Source of the DNA: a bacterium
GTDB lineage: Bacteria; Krumholzibacteriota; Krumholzibacteriia; LZORAL124-64-63
Direction of reading: 5' to 3'
DNA length: 64,000 bases
NCBI GenBank assembly: GCA_024223715.1
Contig: JAAEOA010000192.1
Location: 1 to 64,000 of the forward strand
In this document: positions 24,564-34,025 of the stretch, piece after piece
How positions within the stretch are numbered: position 1 is the first letter of the stretch
How the letters are laid out: each line of letters starts with the position of its first letter
The notes under the pieces: model-generated
Database searches by the model: none
The model's input: only the letters and a program-made list of their open reading frames with translations
What the model was told of the DNA's origin: nothing
Translations under genes and position numbers: made by a program

Positions 24564-26636
24564 TCAATTTTCATCCCTGGGCTTTTCCGGGTCTTCAGAG
24601 GCTTCAGCGGATTCATTATCCGGTTTGCTGTCGGAATCAATTTCAGGGGCCTGCTCATCTGATTCTTCTTCAGTCACTTCAGGAGAGTTGTTCTCATCGG
24701 AGGTGCTGAAGTCGATATCCAACTCAGGAGTGGGCAATTCCCTGCCTTCCATAAGCATGATAAATTCTTCTGCATCGATGGTTTCACGCTCAAGCAGGGC
24801 GGCGGTCAGAACTTCCACCAAATCGCGATCTGCATCCAGAATTTTCCGGGCACGGTCGAGTTCTTCGTCGACAATGCGGTGCACTTCGCCATCAATGTTT
24901 TCCATGGTTTTCTGGCTGACCGATGCCGTGCGTCCGTAGTCGCGGCCCAGGAAGACCTGTCCGCTTCCCTCTTCGTAGGAGATGGGACCCATTTTCTTGC
25001 TCATACCCAGGCGGGTAACCATGGACCGGGCGATATTAGTCACTGATTTAATATCTGAGTAGGCACCGGAACCAATTTTACCAAGGAATATTTCTTCGGC
25101 TACACGTCCACCCAGAGAAACACAAATCTGATCAAGTAATTTCTGTTCGTCCTGAGTGTACTGGTCTTCTTGTGGCAGAGTGAAGGTCAGACCCAGGGCC
25201 TGGCCACGGGGAATGATGGTTACCTTGTGAACAGGATCTGATTCCTCGCAACGGTAGGCGACCACTGCGTGGCCGGCTTCGTGGTAAGCAGTTTCTTTTT
25301 TGACTTTGTCGGTAAAGACGCGGCTGCGGCGCTCGGGGCCCAGCATGACTTTTTCCTTGGCGTCCTCAAAGTCATCCATGGTCACTTTGTCGTGGTTTTT
25401 GCGGGCAGCCAGCAGGGCCGCTTCGTTGACCAGATTTTCCAGGTCGGCACCGGCCATTCCGGGACAACCGGCAGCGATGGTTTTGGCGGAAACTTCTTCA
25501 TCCATGCGCACTTTTTTCATGTGCACTTTAAGGATGGCTTCACGGCCTACAATGTCTGGCATGTCGACCACAATTTGTCGGTCAAAACGGCCGGGACGCA
25601 GCAAGGCGGGGTCCAGTACGTCGGGACGGTTGGTGGCGGCCACCAGAATAACCCCTTCGTTGCTTTCAAAACCGTCCATTTCAACCAGAAGCTGGTTGAG
25701 GGTTTGTTCGCGCTCATCGTGACCGCCGCCAAGGCCTGCACCACGGTGACGACCCACTGCGTCAATTTCATCGATAAAGATAATACAGGGAGCATTCTTT
25801 TTTCCCTGTTCGAAAAGGTCACGTACGCGGCTGGCTCCCACACCAACGAACATTTCCACAAAGTCGGAACCACTCATGCTGAAAAAAGGAACTCCAGCTT
25901 CGCCGGCGACTGCACGACCCAGGAGGGTTTTACCGGTACCGGGTGAACCCACCAGCAGAGCACCTTTGGGGATGCGCCCGCCCAGACGCTGAAATTTTTG
26001 AGGGGAACGCAGGAAGTCGATGATTTCCTGCAGCTCGTATTTGGCTTCATCACAACCGGCCACATCTTCGAAAGTGACTTCAGGTTGGTCCATATTAAAC
26101 AGTTTGGCTTTGCTTTTGCCAAAGCTGAAAGCTTTGTTGCCGCCGCCCTGCATTTGGCGCAGGAAGAAAAGCCACAACAGGAGAATGAGCAGGAAGGGCA
26201 GGTAGTACATCAGGAAGTGAGCCCACCAGTTGGTATGCGGGCGTTCACCGGTGAGTACAACACCGGGGTTGGCTTCCATAATTTTTTCGGCCAGACCAGG
26301 TTCGTCACTCCACAAATGAATAGTGAAGTGATCCACAACCTGCTCGGTGCCGTCTTTAACCACCATAGTGGTTTTTTCATTCAGCTCACCGGTAATATCA
26401 AGGTGGGTTTTGGCCACTTTGCGAATATTTCCCTGATCAATTTGTTGCAGGAAAACATCCTGGGTCAGTTCATGGACCGTCTGGTGGTTGCCACTGATGG
26501 TGCTGTAAACAAGAAACACCACCATCAGGATAAGAACCCAGAAGCCAGCGGTTTTGCCGGGAATCTGGCCAAAGTTGGGTCCACCTGAAGACGGCTTTTT
26601 TTTGTTGTTTTGCTTGCGCGGCTGCTTGGAGCTCAT
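24564..26636 (-). CDS. ftsH: ATP-dependent zinc metalloprotease FtsH
   Basis: A 690-residue membrane AAA+ protease that degrades membrane and regulatory proteins. A lysine-rich cytoplasmic start leads to TM1 (~30-46), a periplasmic domain (~50-138) and TM2 (~141-160). The AAA module has Walker A GSPGTGKT (230-237, Ser where Pro is usual), Walker B CIIFIDE (284-290), the pore motif FVEMFVG and the arginine finger region RPGRFDRQ. The protease has zinc site HEAGH (452-456). After residue ~640 an acidic, disordered tail ([16 protein letters not shown]) extends beyond the usual length. AAGGA lies before the ATG. It sits 47 bases after tilS, a common tilS-ftsH pairing. Confidence 0.97.
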   Translation of the reverse strand: MSSKQPRKQNNKKKPSSGGPNFGQIPGKTAGFWVLILMVVFLVYSTISGNHQTVHELTQDVFLQQIDQGNIRKVAKTHLDITGELNEKTTMVVKDGTEQVVDHFTIHLWSDEPGLAEKIMEANPGVVLTGERPHTNWWAHFLMYYLPFLLILLLWLFFLRQMQGGGNKAFSFGKSKAKLFNMDQPEVTFEDVAGCDEAKYELQEIIDFLRSPQKFQRLGGRIPKGALLVGSPGTGKTLLGRAVAGEAGVPFFSMSGSDFVEMFVGVGASRVRDLFEQGKKNAPCIIFIDEIDAVGRHRGAGLGGGHDEREQTLNQLLVEMDGFESNEGVILVAATNRPDVLDPALLRPGRFDRQIVVDMPDIVGREAILKVHMKKVRMDEEVSAKTIAAGCPGMAGADLENLVNEAALLAARKNHDKVTMDDFEDAKEKVMLGPERRSRVFTDKVKKETAYHEAGHAVVAYRCEESDPVHKVTIIPRGQALGLTFTLPQEDQYTQDEQKLLDQICVSLGGRVAEEIFLGKIGSGAYSDIKSVTNIARSMVTRLGMSKKMGPISYEEGSGQVFLGRDYGRTASVSQKTMENIDGEVHRIVDEELDRARKILDADRDLVEVLTAALLERETIDAEEFIMLMEGRELPTPELDIDFSTSDENNSPEVTEEESDEQAPEIDSDSKPDNESAEASEDPEKPRDEN

Positions 26637-26683
26637 TCGCTGGAATTCCTTTTTTTCACAGGATAACTGTGCTTATTAATTTT

Positions 26684-28111
26684 TTAGTTTTTGGATGCTG
26701 TCCTGGGGGCCACCGAGATGGTAACTGTGCTTTGACCAGGTTGCAACAATCGTGTTCGTTCGGCGCGGGCCAGACCCACGATCCAGAGGATTCCTTCATC
26801 GTCTTCCACCACCAACATTCCGGATCGTTCGTCGGCAGGTATTTTTTGTTCTCGGAAAAGATCGCTCAGTTTGCGGCTTCCGTCCAGCCCAAAAGGCTGA
26901 ATTCGGTCCCCTTGTTGCCAATTTCGTACTTTTAGATTGCCCTTCAGGACACCTGAGGGGCAGGTAAGGTTCCAGATATTGTTTTCGCTTTTACTACCAA
27001 AACCTTCGGTTCGGCCAAATTCGGTTGGGTTTTCGGGGCTTTCGGCTTTGGCTACCAGAATACGAAAATTGGCCGCATTTCGCACCGGGTGGACTTTCTG
27101 GCCGGGTTTATGGCCGGCCAAGCGGTCAAAATCTCTTTTGAGGTGGCCTCCGCCGGGCAAGTCCAGTTGGCTTCCACTGGTACCTTCCCGCATCCATTGC
27201 AAAATATTCATTAGATGTGCCGACTCTAGACGGTTGGGGTCGGCCAAATAATTTTCCATCAACCAAAAGCGTAGAATTCTGGCTGCCAGAGCTGGATGCT
27301 GTTCCTGAAGTCCGGAGATGGAAAGAGTATTTTTTTTATCCACAAGTTCGGAAAGGGCATTCTGGCAGGTGGTTTCGAGAAAATCGAGATCGCCTTCCCA
27401 GAGTTTTGCCAAACGTGCCGGAGTAACACCAGCTCCATCACCAAAAATTGAGCGGATTACCGGTAGCAATTCCCGTCGCAGACGGCTGCGGGTATTGTCG
27501 CCATGGGCATTGGTGGGATCGGTACGCCAGGGCTGATTAATCTTTTCCAGCCAGGCCAAAATATCCGCCCGTGGTGTGTCCAACATCGGATGAATAACAT
27601 TTCCACTCACAGGACGGATGCCGGCCATGCCATCGGGACCTGTGCCACGAAAGAGGCGCATAATAACGGTTTCAACCTGATCGTTTAAATGATGTCCGGT
27701 AGCTACATAACCAAATTGCGGATTATCAGCCAGAACGGCTTTGAAAAAACCATGCCGCAAAGTGCGGGCCGCTTCTTCCATACCGCAGCCTCGACTGCGG
27801 GCCAAAGGTCGCGGATCTTCTTCCCGGACAATAAGTTGGATGTTGAGTTGATCGCAGAGCGATTGACAGAACTGAGCGTCGGCATCGGCCTGGCTGCCAC
27901 GCAGGCGGTGGTTCAAATGGGCGGCCATAAGTTGATGATTCCCCTTTTCGGCCCAAATATGAGCAGAGCGCAGCAAAGCCACCGAATCAGGGCCACCACT
28001 GAGGGCAATCAACAAGCCTGTAGAGACAGAATTGCATTCAGGTAAACCACCGAATACCAGATCATCGAGGCGTTGGGGAATTATGTGGGAAAGTTCAGCT
28101 GATTGGGACAC
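26684..28111 (-). CDS. tilS: tRNA(Ile)-lysidine synthetase
   Basis: A ~475-residue ATP-dependent enzyme that converts C34 of the CAU-anticodon tRNA-Ile to lysidine so it reads AUA. The N-terminal PP-loop is LLIALSGGPDSVALL, with AHLNHRLRG and ATGHHLNDQVETVIMRLFRG confirming the family; a C-terminal substrate-binding region ends near RLLQPGQSTV. The open frame runs upstream into the tRNA gene at 28169-28245, so the true start is internal: I choose the GTG at 28111, preceded by GGAGG; ATG 28141 is an alternative without a site. ftsH follows after 47 bases. Confidence 0.93.
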   Translation of the reverse strand: MSQSAELSHIIPQRLDDLVFGGLPECNSVSTGLLIALSGGPDSVALLRSAHIWAEKGNHQLMAAHLNHRLRGSQADADAQFCQSLCDQLNIQLIVREEDPRPLARSRGCGMEEAARTLRHGFFKAVLADNPQFGYVATGHHLNDQVETVIMRLFRGTGPDGMAGIRPVSGNVIHPMLDTPRADILAWLEKINQPWRTDPTNAHGDNTRSRLRRELLPVIRSIFGDGAGVTPARLAKLWEGDLDFLETTCQNALSELVDKKNTLSISGLQEQHPALAARILRFWLMENYLADPNRLESAHLMNILQWMREGTSGSQLDLPGGGHLKRDFDRLAGHKPGQKVHPVRNAANFRILVAKAESPENPTEFGRTEGFGSKSENNIWNLTCPSGVLKGNLKVRNWQQGDRIQPFGLDGSRKLSDLFREQKIPADERSGMLVVEDDEGILWIVGLARAERTRLLQPGQSTVTISVAPRTASKN

Positions 28112-28168
28112 CGCGCCTCCAATTAAGGTGGGCAAACCCATTATTTGAGAAACCGGTTTATAAAAAAA

Positions 28169-28245
28169 TGGTAGCGGCTCAGGGATTTGAACCCCAGACA
28201 ACCGGATTATGATTCCGATGCTCTAACCAGCTGAGCTAAGCCGCC
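28169..28245 (-). tRNA. tRNA-Met (CAT), elongator type
   Basis: A complete 74-nt cloverleaf plus encoded CCA. Acceptor GGCGGCT pairs with AGCCGCT including a G1-U72 wobble, D stem GCTC/GAGC, anticodon stem TCGGA/TCCGG with loop ATCATAA (anticodon CAT), T-loop TTCAAAT, discriminator A. The G1-U72 pair and GGCGG start resemble elongator tRNA-Met of other bacteria rather than tRNA-Ile2; an initiator is excluded because it would lack this pairing pattern and have GGG/CCC anticodon-stem pairs. A run of seven T follows the CCA as terminator. A consensus-like promoter lies 38 bases upstream. Confidence 0.9.
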
Positions 28246-28282
28246 ACCATAAATATCTGTACCCTTATTTGGGCAGACAGGC

Positions 28283-28311
28283 AATTTAAGCCTTGAGGCC
28301 TTGCTTGTCAA
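28283..28311 (-). promoter_or_regulatory. Probable sigma70-type promoter for tRNA-Met
   Basis: On the minus strand a perfect TTGACA (28311-28306) is followed by 17 bases and TAAATT (28288-28283), 38 bases before the tRNA. Spacing and the exact -35 box make it credible. Confidence 0.6.
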
Positions 28312-28339
28312 GAAGCTGCCGCACCAGTATTCTTCGGGT

Positions 28340-29380
28340 ATGGGAAAACAATTTTTTGCAGAATATCCGCCTCCCTCCGGTACGGTGGTTGAGGCACAGG
28401 AAATAGACCTGAAACCCTTGAATGGGCTCACTGTGGCCATAATTGGATATGGGACCATGGGACGAGCGCATGCTCTGAATCTTCATCAATCAGGGGTCTC
28501 GGTGGTTGTGGGAACGCGCCAGGGGTCAGAGAGTGAAAAAAAAGCGACTTCAGAAGGTTTTTCTGTTCTTTCGTTGACTGAAGCTTCAGCCGCAGCAGAT
28601 GTGGTTATGCTAATGCTTCCGGATGAAGTGGTGGCTACTGTATTTACCAAAACGATTAAGCCAGTTTTAAAACCCGGCGCGGTCCTGGGTCTTGCTCACG
28701 GTTTTGCCGTGGCGTTTGACCAGATCCAATACGATGGGCCCATTTTTATGGCAGCCCCCAAAAGTCAGGGCGACATGTTGCTGAAGGCCTTTGCCGCTGG
28801 TGGCGGAGTTCCGGGCTTACTGGCTGTATCGGACTCTTCCCCTGATCGTATTTGGGATTTGGCAGCGGCCTACGCCAGGGCCGTGGGTTGCTTGGCAGGT
28901 GGCGGGTTTGTAACGGACTTTCGTCAGGAATGCATCAGCGATCAGTTTGGGGAACAGGTTGTTTTGTGCGGGGGTGTTATTGAACTGCTGCAGGCAGCTT
29001 TTGAAATCATGGTCGACGGTGGATACGGGGAAGAAAACGCCTACTTTGAGTGTGTGCATGAGTTGAAACTTATTACAGATTTATTGCACAAGCACGGCCT
29101 CGATGGCATGCGCAGCCGGATTAGCGGAACGGCTGCATACGGAGGATTGACCCGTGGCAAAAGAGTCATCAATACTCAGGTTCGGGAAAATATGAAAGCC
29201 ATTTTACTGGAGCTGGAATCAGGAGAATTTGCGGAAGAATTTCTGGCACGTCACGACGATTCAGAAGTCGGGACCAAAGCTCTGGCAAATATTGAAGCCC
29301 AGTCGCCTTTGGCTCAGGCAGGCAAACGGGTTCTGCCCCGGCTGCATCCTAAAACTGATAACAACAGAAGGAATTCCTGA
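28340..29380 (+). CDS. ilvC: Ketol-acid reductoisomerase, divergent class I
   Basis: A 346-residue enzyme of the valine/isoleucine pathway that rearranges and reduces acetohydroxy acids with NAD(P)H. The Rossmann part has VAIIGYGTMGRAHALNL and VVVGTR; the catalytic part has APKSQGDMLLKAF, GGGVPGLLAV, the metal ligands in SDQFGEQVVLCGG, and GEENAYFECVHELKLITD. The usual SNTAEYGD loop reads SGTAAYGG, keeping the key serine but losing nearby conserved residues, so this is a divergent form. The frame opens at a TTG at 28301, but the ATG at 28340 is preferred because the tRNA promoter occupies 28283-28311. No ilvB, ilvN or ilvD is near. Confidence 0.85.
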   Translation: MGKQFFAEYPPPSGTVVEAQEIDLKPLNGLTVAIIGYGTMGRAHALNLHQSGVSVVVGTRQGSESEKKATSEGFSVLSLTEASAAADVVMLMLPDEVVATVFTKTIKPVLKPGAVLGLAHGFAVAFDQIQYDGPIFMAAPKSQGDMLLKAFAAGGGVPGLLAVSDSSPDRIWDLAAAYARAVGCLAGGGFVTDFRQECISDQFGEQVVLCGGVIELLQAAFEIMVDGGYGEENAYFECVHELKLITDLLHKHGLDGMRSRISGTAAYGGLTRGKRVINTQVRENMKAILLELESGEFAEEFLARHDDSEVGTKALANIEAQSPLAQAGKRVLPRLHPKTDNNRRNS

Positions 29381-29382
29381 TC

Positions 29383-30111
29383 ATGGATGATCGGCCATCT
29401 GAAAACAAAACCCTGGAACGGGATTTTATTCCCCAGAGGTTTACCGATCTCTTTCTCAACCCGTCCCGATTAATGGGAAACGTTGGGCGGTGGCCCCGCT
29501 GGTGGATTGCGGGAATTTTAATCCTCCTTGCCAACGGAATTGCCACCACCTGGGTGGGGCCCATCATGTTGGAGGAGTACAAGAACAATGCTCATTCGTC
29601 GCAGCTTTTATTGGACGATGATGAGATGAAAAACAGGCTCGAAAATGCAGTGGGTGCCAACGGGAAAAATAAGTTTGTGGCTGTTCTGACAAATGGAATG
29701 AACAGTTGGTCCTCAACTCTGCTTTTTTCTCTGATGCTGGTCTTTTTCTGCAAGATGGCCGGTGGAAAGGGCAGCCTTAATCAGGGATTTGGAATTGTGC
29801 ATTGGGCGGCGTTGCTACCCCAGGTTGTGGGCACAATGAGTAAGACTGCTCTCTCCCTGAATACCGGGGAATTTGCCCGAATAACTTTAAGTCCGGCCAC
29901 ATTTCTTCCAGGGGAAATGGTGGGTGGTTTTATCTATGTCTTTCTTGACACATTCGCCGATGTGACTGTGTTGTGGGGGTTGATGATTGTTGTCGTTGGT
30001 TTTGAAGTAGTTTTCCAATTGGAGCGCACTCCTGCGCTGTTGTCTGTTCTCATGCCCTGGGCTTTGGCTTCTGGTGTCATGGTTGGCATTCGTCTCATGT
30101 TTGGCTTTTAG
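29383..30111 (+). CDS. Yip1-family-like integral membrane protein
   Basis: A 242-residue inner-membrane protein, two bases after ilvC. Hydrophobic segments are visible at ~42-62 (WWIAGILILLANGIATTWVG), ~112-128, ~140-158, ~180-207 and ~215-240, with an acidic soluble loop at ~65-100. The opening FTDLFLNPSRL and the overall pattern resemble bacterial Yip1/DUF1282 proteins. It precedes a MacA-like adaptor by nine bases and two MacB-like permeases, so it is probably part of that transport operon, possibly as an accessory membrane subunit. The role is inferred from context only. Confidence 0.65.
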   Translation: MDDRPSENKTLERDFIPQRFTDLFLNPSRLMGNVGRWPRWWIAGILILLANGIATTWVGPIMLEEYKNNAHSSQLLLDDDEMKNRLENAVGANGKNKFVAVLTNGMNSWSSTLLFSLMLVFFCKMAGGKGSLNQGFGIVHWAALLPQVVGTMSKTALSLNTGEFARITLSPATFLPGEMVGGFIYVFLDTFADVTVLWGLMIVVVGFEVVFQLERTPALLSVLMPWALASGVMVGIRLMFGF

Positions 30112-30120
30112 GAGAGTACC

Positions 30121-31443
30121 ATGAAAAAGGTCATCATTATTGCTGTTGTGGTTCTTGTTTTTGCTTCCATTGTAGCTTCTGTGGTTTTCAAAAAAAGCCC
30201 CAGTGATGCTCAGGTTGAAGCGGGTAAGGTTCTGCGCAAAGACCTTGTGGCACGAGTGAACTGTTCAGGTACTTTGCAACCCAAACGCAAAGTTGATGTC
30301 AGTGCCAATACCCTGGGCACTATTTTGAATTTGGCGGTTGTGGAAGGGCAGCGAGTGGAACAGGGCGACTTGCTTATGGAAATCGATTCTTCCGAATTCA
30401 AGGCAGCCGTTCTGGCGTTGGAAGCCACCATTCGCACCGCAGAAGCTGATTTGCAGCTGGCAGAAGCATCTCTGGAAAAAGCTGACCAAGATGCGCAGCG
30501 GTCGGAAAAACTTCAAACCAAAGGCCTGGTTTCCGAAGAAGCCCTGGCAGCCGCCAGGACCATGGCCAAAGTGGAAGCTGCGAGAGTTCAGGCAGCCCGG
30601 CACCGCATTACCCAGTATGAGGCCAATCTGGCAAAAGCACATTACGATTTGGAAAAAGTGACTCTCACTGCACCCATGACCGGACTGGTGACCCGACTGA
30701 ATGTGGAACAGGGTGAAAATGTCATAATGGGAACGTTGAATAATCCTGGCACGGTGCTCCTGACCATTGCAGATCTGGGTACAATGGAGGCCTGGGTCGA
30801 GGTAGATGAAACCGAAGTGGTGAAAGTTGAATTGGGACAGGATGCGATCATTACCATTGATGCTTTTCCCGAACGGGAATTCATGGGTTCAGTCACGGAG
30901 ATTGGCAACAGCCCCGTGCGCACAGGCACTGGCAGCAGTACCGAGGCGGTGGATTTTGAAGTGAAGATAACTCTGCTGGAAACAGTGCCAAATATTCGGC
31001 CTGGACTTTCAGCCAAGGCGGAAATTGAGGTGGCGAAACGTCCGGATGCCCTGGCCATCCCGCTGGGTGCTGTCACGATTCGCGATTGGCCACTAAAAGA
31101 AGAAGACATTCGTCGTTTTAGCGGGAAACAATCGGAGGCCCAGAAAAGGGCCCTTGAAGAACATGGGTTTAAAACCAAAAGCGACGAGCAGGAAAATGAT
31201 GAGAATATCAAAAGAGAAGAAACTGAAGGTGTGTTTTTGCTGGTCGATGGATTTGTGAAATTTGTTCCTGTAGAACTGGGTATTGCCGGCGACGATGATT
31301 TTGAAATCCTTGACGGTTTGGGTGAAAACCAGACTCTGGTCAAGGGCCCGTTTCGGATTTTGCGTGAACTGAAAGACGGGGCCGCCGTTAGCATTGAAGA
31401 CAAATCCAAAAAGAAAACATTTCTTGGATTTAGGGTAGACTGA
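30121..31443 (+). CDS. MacA/HlyD-like periplasmic adaptor protein
   Basis: A 440-residue membrane-fusion protein with an N-terminal signal-anchor (residues 4-22), a lipoyl/barrel-sandwich half motif (VNCSGTLQPKRKVDVSANTLG), a long alpha-hairpin (~95-165, rich in A, E, K and Q), the second lipoyl half (LTAPMTGLVTRLNVEQGENV), and a beta-barrel domain (AWVEVDETEVVKVELGQDA). It belongs to the MacA branch that serves MacB-type ABC exporters. Its stop codon overlaps the next permease start by one base. A charged insert (~335-365, EDIRRFSGKQSEAQKR and DEQENDENIKREE) is unusual. It should bridge the permeases to an outer-membrane channel. Confidence 0.88.
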   Translation: MKKVIIIAVVVLVFASIVASVVFKKSPSDAQVEAGKVLRKDLVARVNCSGTLQPKRKVDVSANTLGTILNLAVVEGQRVEQGDLLMEIDSSEFKAAVLALEATIRTAEADLQLAEASLEKADQDAQRSEKLQTKGLVSEEALAAARTMAKVEAARVQAARHRITQYEANLAKAHYDLEKVTLTAPMTGLVTRLNVEQGENVIMGTLNNPGTVLLTIADLGTMEAWVEVDETEVVKVELGQDAIITIDAFPEREFMGSVTEIGNSPVRTGTGSSTEAVDFEVKITLLETVPNIRPGLSAKAEIEVAKRPDALAIPLGAVTIRDWPLKEEDIRRFSGKQSEAQKRALEEHGFKTKSDEQENDENIKREETEGVFLLVDGFVKFVPVELGIAGDDDFEILDGLGENQTLVKGPFRILRELKDGAAVSIEDKSKKKTFLGFRVD

Positions 31444-32672
31444 TGAACCTGATGGAGGGAGTACGAATAGCCTTGGGCAGTTTGCGCGGCAACAAGCTGC
31501 GTACTTTTCTGACCCTGTTGGGCAATATTGTAGGAACCATGTCGGTCATTGCGGTGGTTTCCCTGATTTATGGTGCGGACAGGTATGTATCGACCGTGGT
31601 ACTGGATGAAGGTACCGATGTGTTTACGATTTCCCGTATTAATGGTGTACAGTTTCTTACAGATTTTGATGCTTTTTTGGAGAGCCTTTCCAACCCCGAT
31701 TTGAAATTATCTGATCGTGATTGGCTGGCTGAAAATTTGAAGGAAGCCCGAGCCGTGGGTGCCTCATCTTCCCGAAGGGGAGAACTGCGTGCGGCAAGTC
31801 ATCAGCAAAAAAATGTGAACATTCGGGGCCTGACCTCTGATTATACAATCATGGAAGATTTGCCTCTGTTGTTGGGGAGACACCTTACTCCTTTGGACGT
31901 TTCCCGAAGCCGCCAGGTGGTGGTTCTTGGTTCAGAAGTGGCTGAGAATTTGTTCCCTCGTCGGGCCAATCCACTGGGGCGGGAAATTAAGTTGGGAGGG
32001 CGACATTTTGAAGTCATTGGTGTGGTGGAAGAACGAGCCATGGTTCTGGGCAACAATCGTAACCAGTTTGCAGTCGTTCCACTGACCGCTTGGCAGAAAG
32101 TTTTTGGCTCGGGTGGATCCATTGATATAAAGGTGGCTGCCCGCCAGTTGGATCGCCTGGATGAAGCCCGGGATGAAGCTACTTTTCAAATGCGGATGCG
32201 GCACCGGTTGCGTCCCTTGGATCGTCAGGATTTTTCCGTTCAATCGTCTGATCAGATGCTTTCTATTTGGTCCGGAATCAGTAAAAGTGTTTACGCTGCA
32301 CTGGTCCCACTGGTGGGAATCAGTCTGGTTGTGGGTGGAATTGTTCTTATGAATATTATGCTGGTTTCAGTAACAGAACGGACCCGGGAAATTGGAGTGC
32401 GCAAAGCTTTGGGGGCATCGCGAAAGTCAATCCTCTGGCAGTTTCTTATTGAGGCGGTAACTCTGTCCATGGTCGGAGGTGTGCTGGGGATTTTGATAGG
32501 CGTTTTTATTGCCTGGGGCATTTCTCTCGTCTCGCCACTGCCTTTTGCTGTGGCCGGTTGGTCATTTGTTCTGGGTCTGGGGACCACGTTTGTCATCGGT
32601 GCAATTTTTGGTACCGTGCCTGCCTGGAAGGCGGCGGGTTTGGACCCGGTGGAGGCGCTGTATCATGGCTGA
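31443..32672 (+). CDS. MacB-type ABC transporter permease
   Basis: A 409-residue permease with an N-terminal membrane helix (LRTFLTLLGNIVGTMSVIAVVSLIYG), a large periplasmic MacB_PCD domain (~45-270), and three C-terminal helices with the FtsX-family cytoplasmic signature MNIMLVSVTERTREIGVRKALGASR. No ATP-binding domain is fused. It overlaps the adaptor gene by one base and the next permease gene by eight. These systems expel macrolides, peptides or lipoprotein-like molecules; the substrate is not known here. The ATPase must be encoded elsewhere. Confidence 0.88.
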   Translation: MNLMEGVRIALGSLRGNKLRTFLTLLGNIVGTMSVIAVVSLIYGADRYVSTVVLDEGTDVFTISRINGVQFLTDFDAFLESLSNPDLKLSDRDWLAENLKEARAVGASSSRRGELRAASHQQKNVNIRGLTSDYTIMEDLPLLLGRHLTPLDVSRSRQVVVLGSEVAENLFPRRANPLGREIKLGGRHFEVIGVVEERAMVLGNNRNQFAVVPLTAWQKVFGSGGSIDIKVAARQLDRLDEARDEATFQMRMRHRLRPLDRQDFSVQSSDQMLSIWSGISKSVYAALVPLVGISLVVGGIVLMNIMLVSVTERTREIGVRKALGASRKSILWQFLIEAVTLSMVGGVLGILIGVFIAWGISLVSPLPFAVAGWSFVLGLGTTFVIGAIFGTVPAWKAAGLDPVEALYHG

Positions 32673-33909
32673 ACCATATCGCAAAACTAATTTCTTTGAT
32701 GTTTGGGAAATGGCTTGGCGCACCATAACCGGCAATCGTGTGCGGAGCCTTTTGCTCATTCTTGGCGTCAGCATTGGAGTGACTACTTTACTGGCCATTT
32801 TCACTATCGTAAATGGTTTGAGTAGCCGCATACGGGATGACGTTGTTTCGGCAAACCGTCCCTATATTTATGTGACCCGTTTCAGTGGTCTTGGAGGGCA
32901 GGACCCCGATGAGTTGATGCGCCGGCCTCAGCTGTTACCTGACAGTATTGAGGTCCTGAAAAACACAGCGGGAGTGGAGTTGGTGGACTATCAGGTCTCC
33001 AATGGTGAGGGCATGGTTCTGAAGTATCGGGAGGAAAAAACAAACTTTGTTCAGGCCTTTGGGTCATCAGAATTTTTTCCCTACTTATTCAGTATAAAAG
33101 TGGGTGAAGGCAGATTTTTTACCGCGGGGGAAATTACGGCTCGGGAGAGGGTTTGTGTTCTGGGTTATGGACCCGCAAAAGACTTATTTCCCAAGCGCGA
33201 TCCCATTGGAAAAACCCTGAGAATTTTTGGCAAGCCTTACCGTATTGTCGGCACCATGCAGGAGCGTGGCCACATTATTGGGGCCATGGGTGAAAATTAT
33301 GTGTGTGTACCCTGGACTATTTTTGAAAAGGACGGCTTGCATGCGGGAATTGAAGATAGAAACATTGCCCTTGGGGTCTTTCCAGGATACGAACTTGATG
33401 AAGTGATTTCCAACGTTGTTGGCTCGCTGCGACAACTGAGAAAATTGCGACCCGGTCAGAAAAACGATTTTGATGTTATTGCCAGTGAAACGTACGGCGA
33501 GTTGATTGACAAAGTAACCGGGGGAATAGCCCTGGTTTTGGTGGTTTTGTCGTCCATCGGTTTACTGGTTGGTGGAATTGGAGTCATGAATATCATGCTA
33601 ATTTCCGTTGCTGAAAGAACCCGGGAAATTGGCTTGCGCATGGCCGTGGGGGCACGCCGGAAAGAGGTTCTTTTGCAGGTCCTGGTGGAAGCTGGGATTC
33701 TGACGGGTATGGGTGGTGTTCTTGGGATTTGTTTGGGATATCTGGCTTCTTACGGTATGACCCAATTGCTGCGTTTTCCCTTGGAAATCAGCCCGGTGGT
33801 TACTGTTGGAGCCACTTTGTTTTCCGTATCCATTGGTTTGTTTTTTGGATTGTACCCTGCGAATAAAGCCGCTCGCCTGGACCCGGTGGTGGCTTTGGGC
33901 AGGGAATAA
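32665..33909 (+). CDS. Second MacB-type ABC transporter permease
   Basis: A 414-residue permease of the same type: N-terminal helix with RVRSLLLILGVSIGVTTLLAIFTIVNGL, periplasmic core (~45-270), and C-terminal helices with MNIMLISVAERTREIGLRMAVGARRKEV. The frame is open further upstream, but the ATG at 32665, eight bases inside the preceding gene, gives the normal length. Two different permeases in tandem suggest a heterodimer. No ATPase gene follows; the next gene is carbonic anhydrase after 150 bases. Confidence 0.88.
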   Translation: MAEPYRKTNFFDVWEMAWRTITGNRVRSLLLILGVSIGVTTLLAIFTIVNGLSSRIRDDVVSANRPYIYVTRFSGLGGQDPDELMRRPQLLPDSIEVLKNTAGVELVDYQVSNGEGMVLKYREEKTNFVQAFGSSEFFPYLFSIKVGEGRFFTAGEITARERVCVLGYGPAKDLFPKRDPIGKTLRIFGKPYRIVGTMQERGHIIGAMGENYVCVPWTIFEKDGLHAGIEDRNIALGVFPGYELDEVISNVVGSLRQLRKLRPGQKNDFDVIASETYGELIDKVTGGIALVLVVLSSIGLLVGGIGVMNIMLISVAERTREIGLRMAVGARRKEVLLQVLVEAGILTGMGGVLGICLGYLASYGMTQLLRFPLEISPVVTVGATLFSVSIGLFFGLYPANKAARLDPVVALGRE

Positions 33910-34025
33910 AAGGCGACTCCTTATGAGACCGGCCTTTCCCGGAAGAGAAAATTAACAATATATTATTTAAAGGTCAAAATAAAGACCTGCAGTCACCGCT
34001 AGGACGGGTAGCTCATTCATGTTAT

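Noticed and set aside
28112-28201. N-terminal extension of tilS into the tRNA gene
   Set aside because: The frame is open by chance through the tRNA; the GGAGG-GTG at 28111 is a better start.
28169-28245. Calling the CAT tRNA as tRNA-Ile2 because it neighbours tilS
   Set aside because: Acceptor G1-U72 and overall sequence resemble elongator tRNA-Met more than tRNA-Ile2.
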